NCBI GenBank assembly: GCA_001414345.1
Contig: LLCB01000300.1
Location: 1-64,000, forward strand
Direction of reading: 5' to 3'
Length of the DNA stretch: 64,000 bases
Origin: Hymenoscyphus infarciens
Taxonomy: Eukaryota; Ascomycota; Leotiomycetes; Helotiales; Helotiaceae
The translations under genes were made by a program, and so were the position numbers. This document shows, piece after piece, positions 1 to 12,685 of this stretch. Numbering within the stretch: position 1 is the stretch's first letter; each line of letters starts with the position of its first letter. The notes beneath the pieces were generated by a model. That model ran no database searches and was not told the origin of the DNA. It saw only the letters and a list, made by a program, of their open reading frames with translations.

Positions 1-267
1 CCCCCCCCCCCCCCAGATTCATTGCCTTGCCTTGCCACGAGGCTCCACCCCGCCTGCGCCGCTGCATCCTGCTTCCACACCACGAACCACGAAACGAAGT
101 CTTGTCAAGTACCTGGGATAGGCAAATCAACATACCGCAGACTCCTCGAACCCTTTGCGCATGAATACCGCTCAAGTGCGATTCGAATTCATCGCGTTGC
201 TGCCCACGGGGCGCCGAGTGGAAGCAACAACCATTGGTGACGCCCGGGAGCTGGAGACAAGGAGACA
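1..267. other. Upstream region of creB
   Basis: The window opens on a run of 14 C, then ordinary mixed-composition DNA leading to the creB start codon at 268. It probably holds the creB 5' UTR and proximal promoter. A short open frame here shows no recognisable family and is read as leader sequence. No TATA box is evident. Confidence 0.4.
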
Positions 268-2790
268 ATGTCTGGATTCTTAAGCAAATTTAAAGGGGCT
301 GCGTCGGTGAGTGAACTCTACCAGGAGTATTGCTTGCTCTGCCTTCCTTCGCCGGATCATAGCCAGCACAGTACTACTGGGTAGGCAAGAAGTTGAGACT
401 GACATCGTTGTAGGGATCAACGAGTCCTGGCGTTGCCTCTCCCAAGGGCAAGAAGGATGTAGAACTAGAGCCGGAAATAACAGCCTTGGTCAAAATGCTA
501 CAGCATGCTGGCCCGGTCAGAAACGATGGAAGCGACAAGTTTTTTGGTTTAGAGAATGTACGTACACCCATCTGTCCCTCTGTAACAGTTGCTAATATGC
601 CACACAGTTTGGCAACACATGGTTCGCTCTTTGCAATGACTCCTGTTGACCAGAGCTAATTTTTCCATCAGTTATTGCAACTCGATAGTCCAAGCCTTAT
701 ACTACTCAGTACCTTTCCGAGAGAACGTCGTAAAATACCCTCCCCACTCACCTCACGATACACCCAACGGGCATCCCACAGTCGTGACACCGATAAGAGC
801 GCCTGCAGCGAACGGCGGAGCTATTGCAACCCCTGGGAAGACGAAGGGCATATCAGCGGCGGAAGCAATGAAGCGGAGGGCGGCCATAAATGCAGGTCAA
901 CCAGTTCCAGCACAACCAGGACAGCGGCCAGAAGATAAACCAGACTCTCCGGAATACAAGAAAAAGCATGCGATGCTTGCAGGGCCCATTCTAGAGTTGA
1001 CATATGAAAATGCTGCATCATATGGCATGGAGGAATCGATATTCACCGCGCTAAAAGATATTTTCATGGCTTTGGTTGCCAATTCATCACGAACTGGTGT
1101 ACTAAGTCCCCAGAGGTTTTTGGAGATATTCAAGATGAACAACGAGAATTTCCGGACTTCGATGCATCAGGACGCTCACGAATTTTACGGGCTCGTTTTA
1201 AACGCAGTTATATCCAACGTTGAGGCGAATGCCCAGAGGCTGAAAGAGCTCGAACCACCGCGGAACGATGAAAGTCTTGCTCTGGTGATGCAGAATGCAG
1301 TGACTTCAGCAGTATCTGCAATGGGTTTAAATTCTGGAACAAGATCACCGGGGACTGGCTGGGTCCATGAAATATTCGAGGGCGTTTTAACCTCCGAGAC
1401 AAAGTGTCTGACCTGCGAAACTGCATCACAACGAGATGAGACATTTCTGGACCTTTCCATCGATCTGGAAGAACATTCATCGGTAACTTCTTGTTTACGG
1501 AAATTCTCCGCCGAAGAAATGCTTTGCGAGAGGAACAAATTTCACTGCGACAATTGCGGGGGTCTACAGGAGGCGGAGAAAAGAATGAAGATAAAGAGAC
1601 TGCCGAAGATTCTCGCCCTGCATCTGAAAAGATTCAAATATACCGAGGACATGAGTCGCTTACAGAAATTATTCCACCGAGTCGTTTACCCTTATCACCT
1701 ACGAATGTTTAATACTACGGATGATGCACAGGATCCTGATCGCCTCTACGAACTATATGCCGTGGTTGTTCACATTGGTGGTAACGCTTATCACGGCCAT
1801 TATGTTTCTGTCATCAAAACTCAAGATCGAGGTTGGCTCTTGTTTGATGATGAGATGGTGGAGCCCGTAGACAAGCACTACGTAAGGAATTTCTTCGGCG
1901 ACAAGCCTGGTATGGCATGCGCATATGTACTCTTTTACCAGGAAACAACTGTAGAGGCTATGCGGAAAGAACAAGAAGCCGAAGGCCTTGCTGAAGTTGC
2001 ACTTGCCTCGGAAGCAGCTGGAATTCCTCTTCACGCGGACCCTCTCAAAAATTCACACACGAATGGGATCTCTAGACAGGCTACTAACCCAATCACCCCA
2101 ACGGAAGAACATGATTATGCATCTCTGGATCACGCAGTCTCATCCCCGCTACCTACATCACCGCACGGAGGCCTCAAACCCATGACACCTCTACAACCGA
2201 CTCCTCAAGTTTCTGTCCAGGACACACCGAAAGCCAAGAGCAAGGAGGAGAAGGAAAGAGAGAAGAAGGAAGCAAAGGAAGCCGAGAAAGCGCGGAAAAC
2301 AGCCGAAAAGGAGAAGGCCAAGGCAGAGGAGCAGAAGCGAAAGGATCTTGCACTTTCAAGGAGGGAGACGCAAAAGTCCCAAGCGGATGAAGTGAAGCGA
2401 GTTTTAGCCGCTAGCAAAGCCTCGGCTGCAGAAGAAGAAGAAAAGCGGAGGTTGGCTGGTGAGGGAAGCTCAAATGGGAATGGAATTGGTACTATCAAGG
2501 AGAATGGGCATGCCGAGAAGGAGAAGTCATTTGGCCTTGGTTCTCTAGGGAGGGCGCACAAGGGATCGAAGAGTATGAGCCGGAAAAGTTTCGGTTTCTT
2601 GGGCGGAAAGAATGGAGAAGCGAAGGCTGCTTTGCAAGCACAAGCTGCACAAGCTTCCGAGGACTCTTCCAATACGGCTGTTGATGGTGACTCGGGACCC
2701 CAGACCCCGGAAAAGCATTCCAAATTCACAAAGGACCGGTTCAGTTTCAGTGGATTGGGAAGGAAGAAGAGCAATCTGCTGAATTCTTGA
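268..2790 (+). CDS. creB: Ubiquitin carboxyl-terminal hydrolase, CreB type (USP12/46 family)
   Basis: Predicted CDS join(268..306,414..557,608..621,672..2790), 771 aa. In Aspergillus, CreB is the deubiquitinase that, with the WD40 protein CreC, supports carbon catabolite repression. The USP Cys box (FGNTCYCNS) is assembled across the 14-nt third exon: the codon for nucleophile Cys66 is split TG|T over the third intron. The His box YHGHYVSV has His442, and Asp458/459 follow in FDDEMVEPV. Two CxxC pairs (CLTC and CDNC) fit the USP zinc-binding site. The C-terminal part, about residues 586-660, is a Lys/Glu-rich coiled coil, followed by a Ser/Lys-rich tail, as in CreB proteins (about 760 aa). 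The start [13 protein letters not shown] is the first in-frame ATG that joins the exons. The three introns are 107, 50 and 50 nt. All catalytic residues are intact. Confidence 0.93.
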
Positions 2791-4568
2791 GAGGAGAGCA
2801 GCGAAGGAAAGAAAACGAGAATGAGCGAATCGAGCCGAGGCAAAGGGGAAATGTCGTGGAATGGACTTGTATTATGACCAACATTCGCATTTTACGGATT
2901 GGGGAAAAAAGCGGAAGTATATTGTTTGTTTGTTTTCGGGATGAGGTTGGACATCTGATGTCGAAAATTCGACCGGAGGGGACTTGGGGAAGGGGGCGCG
3001 GGGTTGGGAGATACCAATTATTCTACTTGCTGTTGAAGTGTGGAGTGGTAGTTCTCACTATTTTCTTTTGGATACACGACCAAGGGGGGGTTGGCTCCTC
3101 GTGTTTGTTGGGAAGCCGAGGTATGGGATTTTTTGTATAGCAACGCAACCGAACGTCCCAATGATTTATCACTGCATAGCGGTATGACCCTTTTATATTG
3201 GTATTTGGGACAGATATATTGGGATGGAGTGATTTAGGGTATATAATTTTATGGAAATCTATGGATAATTCAATCGCGTCTCTTGACCTACAGGCATTTG
3301 TCTTTGTGAAGTTCTGATATTTGTTGCAATAATCGAATCGTGGTTTTCTGTTCTAATGCTGCTACCAGCGGCTGCTGTCTCGAAACTCCCGTATCCGAAG
3401 TATCGAGTATTGACAGCCTCGAAACACCCTTCCCTAAACGCCAGGCCAGAAACCTACCTCACGCCTTTTTCTCGCCTTGACCCATGCCATGAACTTTGTG
3501 ATTGCCATAGACTCGCCACCTCTCACTTAATTATACAGATTGAACATCTCGTCGTTGATCCCTTTCTTTTCCTCTCGACATATGCGGTGTCCCACTCCGT
3601 GGGCCCGAGTAACTTCGATTGCTGACTGCTGCCTGTCCCTTCAACCCAGCGCGAGCTCGTAGATTATTATGAACATGTTTATTCCTATCAGTGGTACTGT
3701 TTTTCAATCAGCATGTGGACCTATATGCCACCAATCTCTCTGCGAAGCTCAGCTGCACTGACAGAAGGGGGCGGGGTGGGGGGTGGAAATGGCACAACGT
3801 ACTCCTCATCAATGTCCTCACACTCGTCACCAGGTTTATGATTTTGCTCTTGATGCTTGCGTCTCCGCCGCTACTGCCACCGCCGAATGCGGGTTCGGAT
3901 ACTGTGGTTGACATTCCGACTAGAGGGTGTTAGTTGCTTTCCCGCCATCTTGGTGTATGGTTGATGGGTTCGAGGATCTGCGAAGGAGGGCGCAGAGGAT
4001 TGCGTGTGCATGGTAGGGAAGTCATGGGTATATACCTCGTGCGAGAAATCGGTCTTCGGAGAGGATTGCCATTGCGTTTACTAGGAGGACCGCGACTGGA
4101 GATGTGTTAGCTTGCATCCTTTCGTGTATGTGTGTATGTATTCCATATTTTGGGGATCGTCTTGGGCCCAGAGGATATAGGAGAGGAGGGCATACCATAG
4201 ATCAGATTTCCGAAACCGAAGAGTAACATGTTGAATTATTTTGGGTTGGCATGTGGTGGTGAGAGAGGGAGGTGAAGATGCCAGATGGAATTTGGGGTTC
4301 GGAGCTTGAGGACACGGACCTTGACGAGGCTGAGTTCGGGCGCTGCCTTGTGGGGATGGAGACGTTGCTTTGTGACGACTTCTTGTGATTCTGTACTTTC
4401 CTTAGGGATCTTTGTTACACAATTAAATTGTTTCATGGCCTCTGGTTTCGGATGTTGCGAGTGAATAATTGATTTCTAAGAGGAGATAGATGATGAGTTG
4501 GTAGAAGTGAGAACTTGATCCTTACACGTTGATCAAGCTCTCCCGGCACTTTCTGGAAGCTATCCAAG
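2791..4568. other. Intergenic region between creB and ALG12
   Basis: About 1.8 kb without a supportable gene. It should contain the creB 3' UTR and the ALG12 promoter, as both genes are on the + strand. G-rich and T-rich stretches around 2940-3140 look like 3' UTR. Short open frames on both strands show no family features. Confidence 0.5.
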
Positions 4569-6474
4569 ATGCATATCTATGGTATTTCTTTTCTCCTGTC
4601 TCCATTACCACAATTGATAGCTAATACAACACTCTAGATGCATTACTCTACACCATCCTCCCAACCCTAATCCTCCTCCACCTCACTCTAGCCCCCTACA
4701 CCAAAGTAGAAGAATCCTTCAACCTCCAAGCAACCCACGATATCCTCACCTACCCCCTCACAAACCTCACCTCCTACGACCATACCTCCTTCCCCGGCGC
4801 CGTACCTCGAACATTCATCGGTGCCCTCTCCCTCGCCGGAGTTTCTAAACCGATTATTCTTCTCTTTGGAAGTAGACATGCGCAGTTTATCGTCAGAGCA
4901 GTATTGGGGGCTTTCAATACAGCATGCTTGATAAACTACAAGATAGGCCTTGGGAGAGCTTTTGGAGAAGATGTTGGGAGATGGTGGGTATTATTGCTGG
5001 TTAGCGGGTTTCATGTGAATTATTATGCGTCGAGGTTATTGCCTAATATGTTTGCTTTCGGGTTGAGTGAGTCCTTATTCCCTCCCCATTTGTTCCTTTG
5101 TGAGAGTGCTCTTTTCTAAAATGAGAATGAATAGCAACATTGGCATCATCCCTCTTCCTCCCCCTCCCCGGTCCCCGAAATCGCGAAGCCGACAAGAGGC
5201 GACAAATAAAAGCCATCTCCCTCCTCGTATTCTCCGCCGTAGTCTTCCGTTCTGAAATTGCCCTGTTACTCTTTACCCAACTCATCGTATCCCTGATTTC
5301 TTTCCGGATCTCGATAAAATCCATTATCCTCACCGGCCTCATTTCCGGACTTTTGTCGATTGCGACAACCGTGGCTGTTGACTCCTATTTCTGGCAAAAA
5401 CCTCTGTGGCCTGAACTCTGGGGTTTCTACTTCAACGTTTTCGAAGGGAAATCCGTTGAATGGGGGACGAGTCCTTATGGGTATTATTTTACGAGCTTGT
5501 TACCAAAGTTGTTACTCAACCCTTTGATTCAATTCCTGCTCATTCCTAGCGCTGTAGCGATTCCATCCCTCAAACTCAAGACGTTGGAATTGGTGATTCC
5601 TGCTTTGGTGTTTGTTGCTATTTACAGTCTACAGCCTCACAAGGAGGCGAGGTTTATTATTTACATTGTTCCTCAAATGATAGGTGCTGCGAGTCTCTCT
5701 GCGGATTGGATATGGAAGCGCAGAGGGAAGGACTTCAAATACATGGCTGGTGCTGTGTTGCTTGTTGGTAGTATTTTGGGGTGTTTTGTTGCGAGCACGG
5801 GGATGTTACTTATTTCCTCTCTCAATTACCCCGGAGGCGCGGCGATCAACTCTTTTCATGAGATTCTTGAGAAGGATTTGAGGATTCATCATCTTCATTC
5901 TGATGTTTCTGAAATTAAAATTCATATGGATGTTCTTTCTTGTATGACAGGCGTCACAAGATTTCAAGAACTCCCCGGACATGAGATGGTGGCCGGTGGG
6001 AAGAGTATGAAAGTGGTATACGATAAGAACGAAGACCCAGATACGATCCTCACCCCAGAATTTTGGCAGCAATTCGAGTACGCACTCATGGAAGAACCTG
6101 AAAGGGCTATCGGCAGATGGCAAATCGTCGATACCATTTTTGCATATTCCGGCATCGAATTCCTGAAGCCTGGGGATGGAACGAGTTTCTCGGAACACCT
6201 CGAGAAGGTTTATTCCGCGAACAATATCAGTGTTGTTCACCATGGCAAAAAGGAAGCTCCTGATGGAGAAGAAGTTAGAGATACACTTGACCAGCTGGAG
6301 AAGGGAGAGAGGGAGGGAGCGGAAATGAAGAGGATGAGAGTTAGAGCTGAGGAGATGAATCAGTTTGGGACTTTTAATCTTTTGAGGGATGGGGCGAGGA
6401 GTGTTACTGGGGGTTGGTGGGTGGGGCCGAGGATGAGTCCTAGTGTTAGGGTTCTGAGGAGGGTGAGGGGTTGA
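4569..6474 (+). CDS. ALG12: Dol-P-Man:Man7GlcNAc2-PP-Dol alpha-1,6-mannosyltransferase (ALG12)
   Basis: Predicted CDS join(4569..4581,4638..5066,5135..6474), 593 aa, a usual length for this GT22 family member. ALG12 adds the eighth mannose, alpha-1,6-linked, to the lipid-linked oligosaccharide on the luminal side of the ER during N-glycan precursor assembly. The family signature TKVEESFNLQATHDIL lies at residues 26-41 in the first luminal loop, after an N-terminal membrane segment. The HKEARF motif typical of GT22 mannosyltransferases is at 316-321. Many hydrophobic segments lie between them, and the tail is hydrophilic. Intron 1 (56 nt) splits a codon after only 13 coding bases. Intron 2 (68 nt) restores the reading FGLTTLASSLFL. 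GPI mannosyltransferases share the HKE motif, but the N-terminal signature favours ALG12. Confidence 0.92.
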
Positions 6475-9400
6475 GGGTATGTATGATAGTTTTTATTTGT
6501 TGTTTTATCTTGTTACTGGTGTTTTGGTTGTGGATACAACGACTGCGTTGAAGAATATGACTGCAGCGCAAAAGATCTTGCTGCAGCAAAAGGTAGTGTT
6601 TCCAAACATAGGTCGGGCCCCCGCTCTCCCAACTTCGCGTCAAGTCATGGGTCGAATTCAAAGAGCTACAAAATGGTCCGCTCAAAGGGCCTTCAGACTG
6701 CGCTTGACGAATTCGAAAAATGCCCGTTTCCCCTCGGAACAATGTACATATAAGATCTAACTCATCAGCAGGGGTGTCTTTGTTCGAGCCGAAATCAGAC
6801 GCGAATATGGTTGTAGTGATACACGTGGCATTTGGCTCTTGCACACGCAGGAGAGAATGTCTCTTCTAATGATTTTGGGAGTTAAATGCTTGGCCATCAC
6901 TCCGCGTACACCTACTTTATTCTGATTGTGCACACAAGTCTGGCATGATAAGTCTTGTTCTGGAGTACTTAGAGAGTTCAGATGTCTCGTTTCTGGCTCT
7001 TCTACATATTTCTGGATAGTGATTTCTCAACCTTGGATAGTTCGGGCAATCCTCGAGAAGGCTGGTGTACCGGAATATCCTCCGAATCTTTGACTCGGGG
7101 TAAGCTCATGGTGCTTTGCTCTTGGACAGTAGGAGCGATTTCCAGGTTACCGCTATTATGGCTGATGACCTCGGGAACTACTTTGGCTGTACTTTCACGA
7201 ACAAGACCTAGCGACCCTCGAGGGAAATTTGAGGTTTCACGGAAGACGCTTCCCCCCTCTCTACCTTGCTTTTGTCTCCTGAGTCCATTTCGGAAGGCAG
7301 ACCAAGATGAAAGAGAAGCTGCTTTCTTCCGAGTATCGACGGATAATTTCGAAGAGCTTGTAGGGAAATTGAATTCTTCCTTCTCACAAATGTTCTCGAA
7401 GAATATTAAAGTCTTGTAATATCTGAAGTAATCGACGAGGGTGTTTTACGGAGCGAAGCGCAGGGTTTTTACATGAGAATAAACTCGAGGTGATTCGAAG
7501 TTTGCTTTTGCCACTTGAGTGCGGGAGGAGCTAGGGCTGATGATTTTGGGGTGGCCTTTCTTGGTTGCGCTTTCCCATTTCACTTCGAAGGCACGACCGA
7601 GCATGCAGAATACCCTCGACACAAACATTCTCCCAGCTTGGCGAAGCCACGATTCGCTAATCTCTCGTCTTTTTTCCTTCTCGTTCGACATATGCTTATT
7701 TGTTAAAGTAGTTTGTCATTTTGAGATTATTTGTTTCGCGGAGGTGTCAAACAACACCACTTTTGCACACATAAAGACACATCAAGACATATCAAGAAAG
7801 CTTTCGCTGTGTAGAGGTTCAAGCAAGTAGCATCTTCGTTGCTCCAACCTCCTGGGTTAATTTGACATTATCCCAACCACTTGGAGAATCGCCAACCTAA
7901 CTCCTTTCAAACAAACAATCACGTATTTTCAGTCGCATGCATCTGACTAACAAAGTCAAGGTGTACTCCATTATCACGGATGACAACGCATGCGATATCT
8001 TCTCAATACAAGCAACGGCTGCTCTTTCTTGTCTACTATCCTTGTCACGAAAGTACTTGCTGTCGTTTCATAATCTCAAAGCACTTCATTCCTTGCGAAT
8101 TCAAAATCTTGTGATTGGGTTTTTCCAAATCCGACTTGAAATCCAATGCTTCAGAGAAAGCTCCTTGTCAATCTTTCTATGCGGATTCAATCCGTTGATC
8201 TCTGTACTTGTTGCATCGATCGCTTGTATTTAAAAGGCTGTTCTGATTTCAGTTGCTCGAAACCTTTTCAAAGAATCTTTTCAACTGTCCGAGACACTTT
8301 CGTACATTTTTCCAAAGAGGTTCACTTGACTTGGGGAGCATGTAGGAATGGAAAAAACCCGACGAGGAAAGAGAAGAGATCTTTGATACACTTTCCCCCC
8401 TCCCTGAAGAAACAATGCAGCCAAACAGAGTTCGACAACATGCTTGTGTACGCACCAAATGCGAGAGAGAAGAGGATTGAGTCATTGGGTATGTGAAATG
8501 ACTTGATGAAAGGGAACTGGGGTGCTCATTGTGCTACCGGACGAACTTGGAGTAGTGTTATTGTCTGATTTCGCACGGAAAAGGGAGGAAGAATTGTAAG
8601 TCCGTCTTTCAGAGGTGGCTGTGAATCTTGTTTCCGAACCAAGGTGTCCAGACGGTGGGTAATCGCTACTTTGCTAAACTGGCCATACGCCATCATCTTC
8701 CACAAGTTTCATTACTCCAAACATCCTCGGATAATCGCTGCCATTAGTCAAGATGGTTTAGACGATCACGACTTCAAGTATTTGATTGCTCTAAACCCTT
8801 CTGACTAATGCTTTCGATTCTCCTGAACTATTTCGAATTTCCCAAACCCCGTGGCGCAAGTATATTGTTTGGTTGCAGTTGATATCCGTTTGGCTGACAT
8901 TTCCCTGGGTTCCTTATAGGTGTGTGGCTTCCGCAAACTCAAGTGGCTCGAGAGACACACGGAGAAGACGAGACCAATCTACGAAGCACTTGGTAGCCAT
9001 GCTCTGAAAACTTCCCAGCAACTCACCGCGAACAGGTTGGCCTTTTTTTGCGTAGTTTGTTGAGTATATGTTCTATCGACGGTGTGCTCCCGGGGAGGTA
9101 GAGTTGTGCTAGGCCTTGCATTCTGTTCTAATATGTTTCCTCCCTCCATGTTGTTTGAATTACTACATCCCTCCGAACTCAGAGCGCAACCAGCACCTGG
9201 AGATATCCTGTACTCGGTATGATATTGCTACTCGCATTGCCAAGAATAGCAATAATTGCTAATTCAGGCCCAGTTCCAAAGTTTATAGCTCGATAGTCTT
9301 CGAAAAGCTTTCTTCCAGCAGCCTTAGGACTCGAGGGAAATGTTGAGGTTGACGAATATTGAAGGCAACCTTCCGAACTTCTGAGGATACCTTGAGAAGC

Positions 9401-9976
9401 TCGAACTCTTGCCAGTGCTGATTTATGGGACGCGTGCCATCGGGGGGAGGATTTGCTAAGGAGCCTATGCATTGTCAACCTTGTAAGTTAGCCGGTGCGT
9501 CTTTTCTGAATGGATTTAGGAGCTCAAGATGCCTTTGAGAACTTCCTGTTTAGTTGAACAGTTGAGTGGTTCTTAGCGAAAGGTTATTATTGTCGTTTCT
9601 GTCAAGCTGGACACTCTGCGCAGTCTGTGGATGCGTCCATGGGTAGAGTTGCAAGTGCAGATCTTTTGAGGTAAGTGGTCTTTGTGGTGCTGCTTTAGTA
9701 GTTACATAGTTACAGCAGCAACCGACTTGCCTGTAAGGGGGTACACATACCCCTGTCAGTTTCTTTAAATCGGATTGCTGCTTTATTATTGGCAGAATGA
9801 GGTCGGTCGGATAAACATTCCCCGTTAGATATTTCACCCACAACCCACAGCCCTTCTCTTTCACCTTCCAAGTAACCAACCGCATCTCAATACACAGTAT
9901 ACACTGTTGCAGAGGGGACTGAGAATTGTTGTATATGATTTTATATCTATTCGTGGTCTAGTTACAATCCCCCATC
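6475..9976. other. Long intergenic region without recognisable gene
   Basis: About 3.5 kb of normal base composition between ALG12 and the repeat protein at 9977. Several open frames of 60-145 codons occur on both strands (for example 6982-7419 +), but none has family motifs, plausible splice partners or a sustained coding pattern. An untranslated transcript or a decayed gene is possible; nothing here can be supported as a gene. Confidence 0.4.
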
Positions 9977-12685
9977 ATGTATAATCCAGCAGCGTCTCGA
10001 TCCCCTCCTCAAGCCAAGAGAGATGGTCTGCGACGCCTGCTAAATCTACCAAATATGAGATCTGCGGCAATCTCAGGGTAAGTCATTCTATTTCCATCCT
10101 TTCTTCTTCACTAAAAGGGATCATCACTGATGGGAATTGTAGAACGAGCTCCTCGACTTCGACACGTCCAAAGGTCCATCCTGCTGCCGCCAAGGGCCTA
10201 CCTGTCTTCAAGGATTTGGATCCAGTCATTGAAAAGGAAACTATTCAAGTCAAATCCGCATGGAGACCAAGCCCAATACTCGAACGAAGACCAACTATGG
10301 GCTCGCTTCGCTCCAGTGCTTCTCGGAGTGGTGTTGAAGAACCATCTCCTCGAGAGCCGCAAGCACTACCAATTCGTGGAATGAAGGTATCGCCATCACG
10401 GTCTTTTACTTCGCCTTCTCGTCCTCTGAAGTCAAGAAAAGTGCGCCCCGATGCTGAAGAACCTTCCCATTTCTCGCCTCACACTCCCCGTGTCACCTCG
10501 AGTCGGCTACCAATACGATCGTTTACTACCCCTTCTCGTCCTCTAGAGTCAAGAAAAGTGCGCTTCGATGCTAATAAACCTTCCCATTTGTCGCCTCAAA
10601 TTCCCCCTGTCACCTCGAGTCGGCTACCAATACGATCGTTTGCTTCGCCTTCTCGTCCTCTAGATTCAAGAAAAGTGTGCTCCGATGCCAATAAACCTTC
10701 CCATTTCTCGCCTCAAACTCCCCGTGTCACCTCGAGCCGGATACCAATACGATCGCTTACTACCCCTTCTCGCCATCATCTAGAGCCACAAAAAACAAGT
10801 TCTAATTTTGGAGAACCTTCTCCTCCCTCAGCTCAAGAGCCCGTTGTCCCAGTATCGACTTTCACAGCATATTCTCGTCATGAAATAGCATCAGATGAAG
10901 TACGTTATATGGTTGAAGACCGGTCTACTTCTGCCACAAAATCACAGTCCGCAGCTGTTTGCAGAGCAGTTGAGGCCTTTGAGGCAAAGAGCCAACATTC
11001 CCCCTCCTCAACCGCCTCAGCAAGTCCGATATATACACCAACTCGCGCACCACTGGAAATCGGGGACTCTCAATTTCTTGTTGGGCCTCTGCATATTCGC
11101 AAGCAAAGGCTTGCAGCCTCTCCTGCCGGGAGCACCGTGGGGGTAGCGAGGCTTGAGAGCCTTGCTCAAGGGGGCGGCGGTGGGTCTATCAGTATCTCAC
11201 CCCGCCCAATCTCGGTTTCCGATTCTTCGACAACAACACCACCACGACGAACCATGGCCGACTACATAGAGAGCATGGATGAGTCTAGCAGATCCCAGTT
11301 CGTTGGATCTGCTAGGCTCTCCATGCTGCTCTTGGAGACCCTCGAATTGAGACAAGGTGGTGAATTGGACAACGAAATCTTCTTCACTCAACGAGCCAGC
11401 GCCGCCGAAGGATCCGATGATGATTCGGTCTCAAGTGTTTCAACCTCAATCTTGGATCCTCAGGATCAATCAACAACGGCAATGAATCAAGTTGCTGTTG
11501 TCGAATCTGCCGCTCAAGATCAGCCACCACCAGCAGTTACAGATCAAGCTACCTTTATCGACCCCGCCTTCCCAGAGCGGCCAACACCTGAGGAGGAAAG
11601 AATTGCGCGGCACTTGGAGAACTTGGACGATTTGTATGCTGCGCGCACCGCCATGGATCGTCTCTGGGAGGACAAGCCAGGTCTTGTGAAGGACAAGCTC
11701 ACCGTGTTCAAGCCCATCTTTCCATATCTTGCGAAGCACTGGTGCCCTATTATTCTCGAGAAGGAGATGCTCTACTGGGCCTATATCTGTGTCCACGATG
11801 ACGGGTTTGACCCCCTGGTCGTTCACAAATTATATGTAAGTCCCACCACCAGCGAGCCCCTCTTCCTCACGACCTTCTTGCTAACTAATGGTTCCTAGGA
11901 GTATGTTTTGATGGCGCAACCCTCGCATTTACGTGTTTGCTAATCAATATTGTTTTACAGAGGAAACGACGCACCGCTTGACATGGATCGCAACGCCCTG
12001 AGTAGTCTTATTCATTCTGCAATGAAGTTTCAAGACAAGCTTCTCGAGCGGCCGCAGTACTACCCTTCTGGAATCCCAAAACCCTTTGGACTTCCGAGAG
12101 CCGGTGTCAAGTCAATGAGAACCATGTGGAACGAAGCTTGTGAGCGTGTAAGTTGTCCTCGTTCCATCTACTAGAACCACAGACTGACACAAGTCAATAG
12201 ATCCGGGATGCCTTCACACAAAGACAAGGCGAATCACCTGAAGCTGTAATTGTTTCTCTACCCTGGCACTACTGAATCCTACTAACATGTCATAGGCGGA
12301 GTTTCGGTTCTACAAAATGATGATAGAAATTATCGACAACACCGAGAAGTTCGACCGAGCATGGGGTGGGAAGGAAGCACCAATGTCAGAGCTGAAGAAT
12401 GACTTGACTCTCTTCGAACCGTACCAAGAACCAAGCTTTGACACCTCCGATTCCGACGACTCCTCTGACGACTCGGACGACTCTTCTGACTCCGACGATT
12501 CCGACGATTCCGACGACTCTGGTGACGATTCTGCATACGGTGGTTCACAAGGAAATGCAATTGGAAACGGCAGCGATTCCGAGGGAGAGGATGAGGAAGA
12601 CAACGGTGATAATAGCACTTCTCAAGCTAAGGTCGCTAAGTTTCAAATTGGGCCTGAGAGCGATTCTGAGAGCGAGGATAATTAG
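9977..12685 (+). CDS. Hypothetical protein with tandem 39-aa repeats and acidic Ser/Asp tail
   Basis: Predicted CDS join(9977..10077,10143..11835,11899..11900,11961..12147,12201..12245,12296..12685), 805 aa; family not recognised. The N-terminal half is low-complexity and rich in Ser, Pro and Arg. It holds three near-identical 39-residue units (about residues 120-236) plus a worn fourth. A more globular part starts near residue 515: it is rich in Trp, Leu and charged residues, runs through the EGNDAPLDMDRNA segment and continues to the ELKNDLTLF segment. The tail, about 724-760, is almost pure Ser/Asp, then charged to the end. No signal peptide or membrane segment is seen; a nuclear or cytoplasmic scaffold-like protein is possible but unproven. 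Intron signals are strong (GTAAGT/GTATGT donors, CTAAC-like branch points). Frame continuity requires a 2-nt exon (GA, 11899-11900) between two well-formed introns of 63 and 60 nt. The other introns are 65, 53 and 50 nt. Confidence 0.72.
10399..10842 (+). repeat. Coding tandem repeat, 117-bp unit, three copies plus degenerate fourth
   Basis: Units start at 10399, 10516 and 10633, each beginning with an Arg-Ser codon pair and a (T/A)(T/S)PSRPL motif, and each exactly 117 bp (39 codons). The fourth, from 10750, keeps the beginning (RSLTTPSR) and then diverges. Units 2 and 3 are nearly identical, so copy number has probably changed recently. The repeat stays in frame and adds Ser/Pro/Arg-rich sequence to the host protein. 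Confidence 0.85.

Noticed and set aside
2205..2843. 212-codon frame on the minus strand
   Set aside because: Antisense shadow of the Lys/Glu-rich coiled coil of creB.
6982..7419. 145-codon open frame on the + strand
   Set aside because: No motif, no splice partner and a composition typical of chance frames in this gap.
8920..9062. Open stretch after a TAG acceptor reading CGFRKLKWLERHTEKTRP, reminiscent of a C2H2 zinc-finger linker
   Set aside because: Only one Cys is present, no upstream exon supplies the missing ligand, and the frame ends soon; too weak to call a gene or pseudogene.
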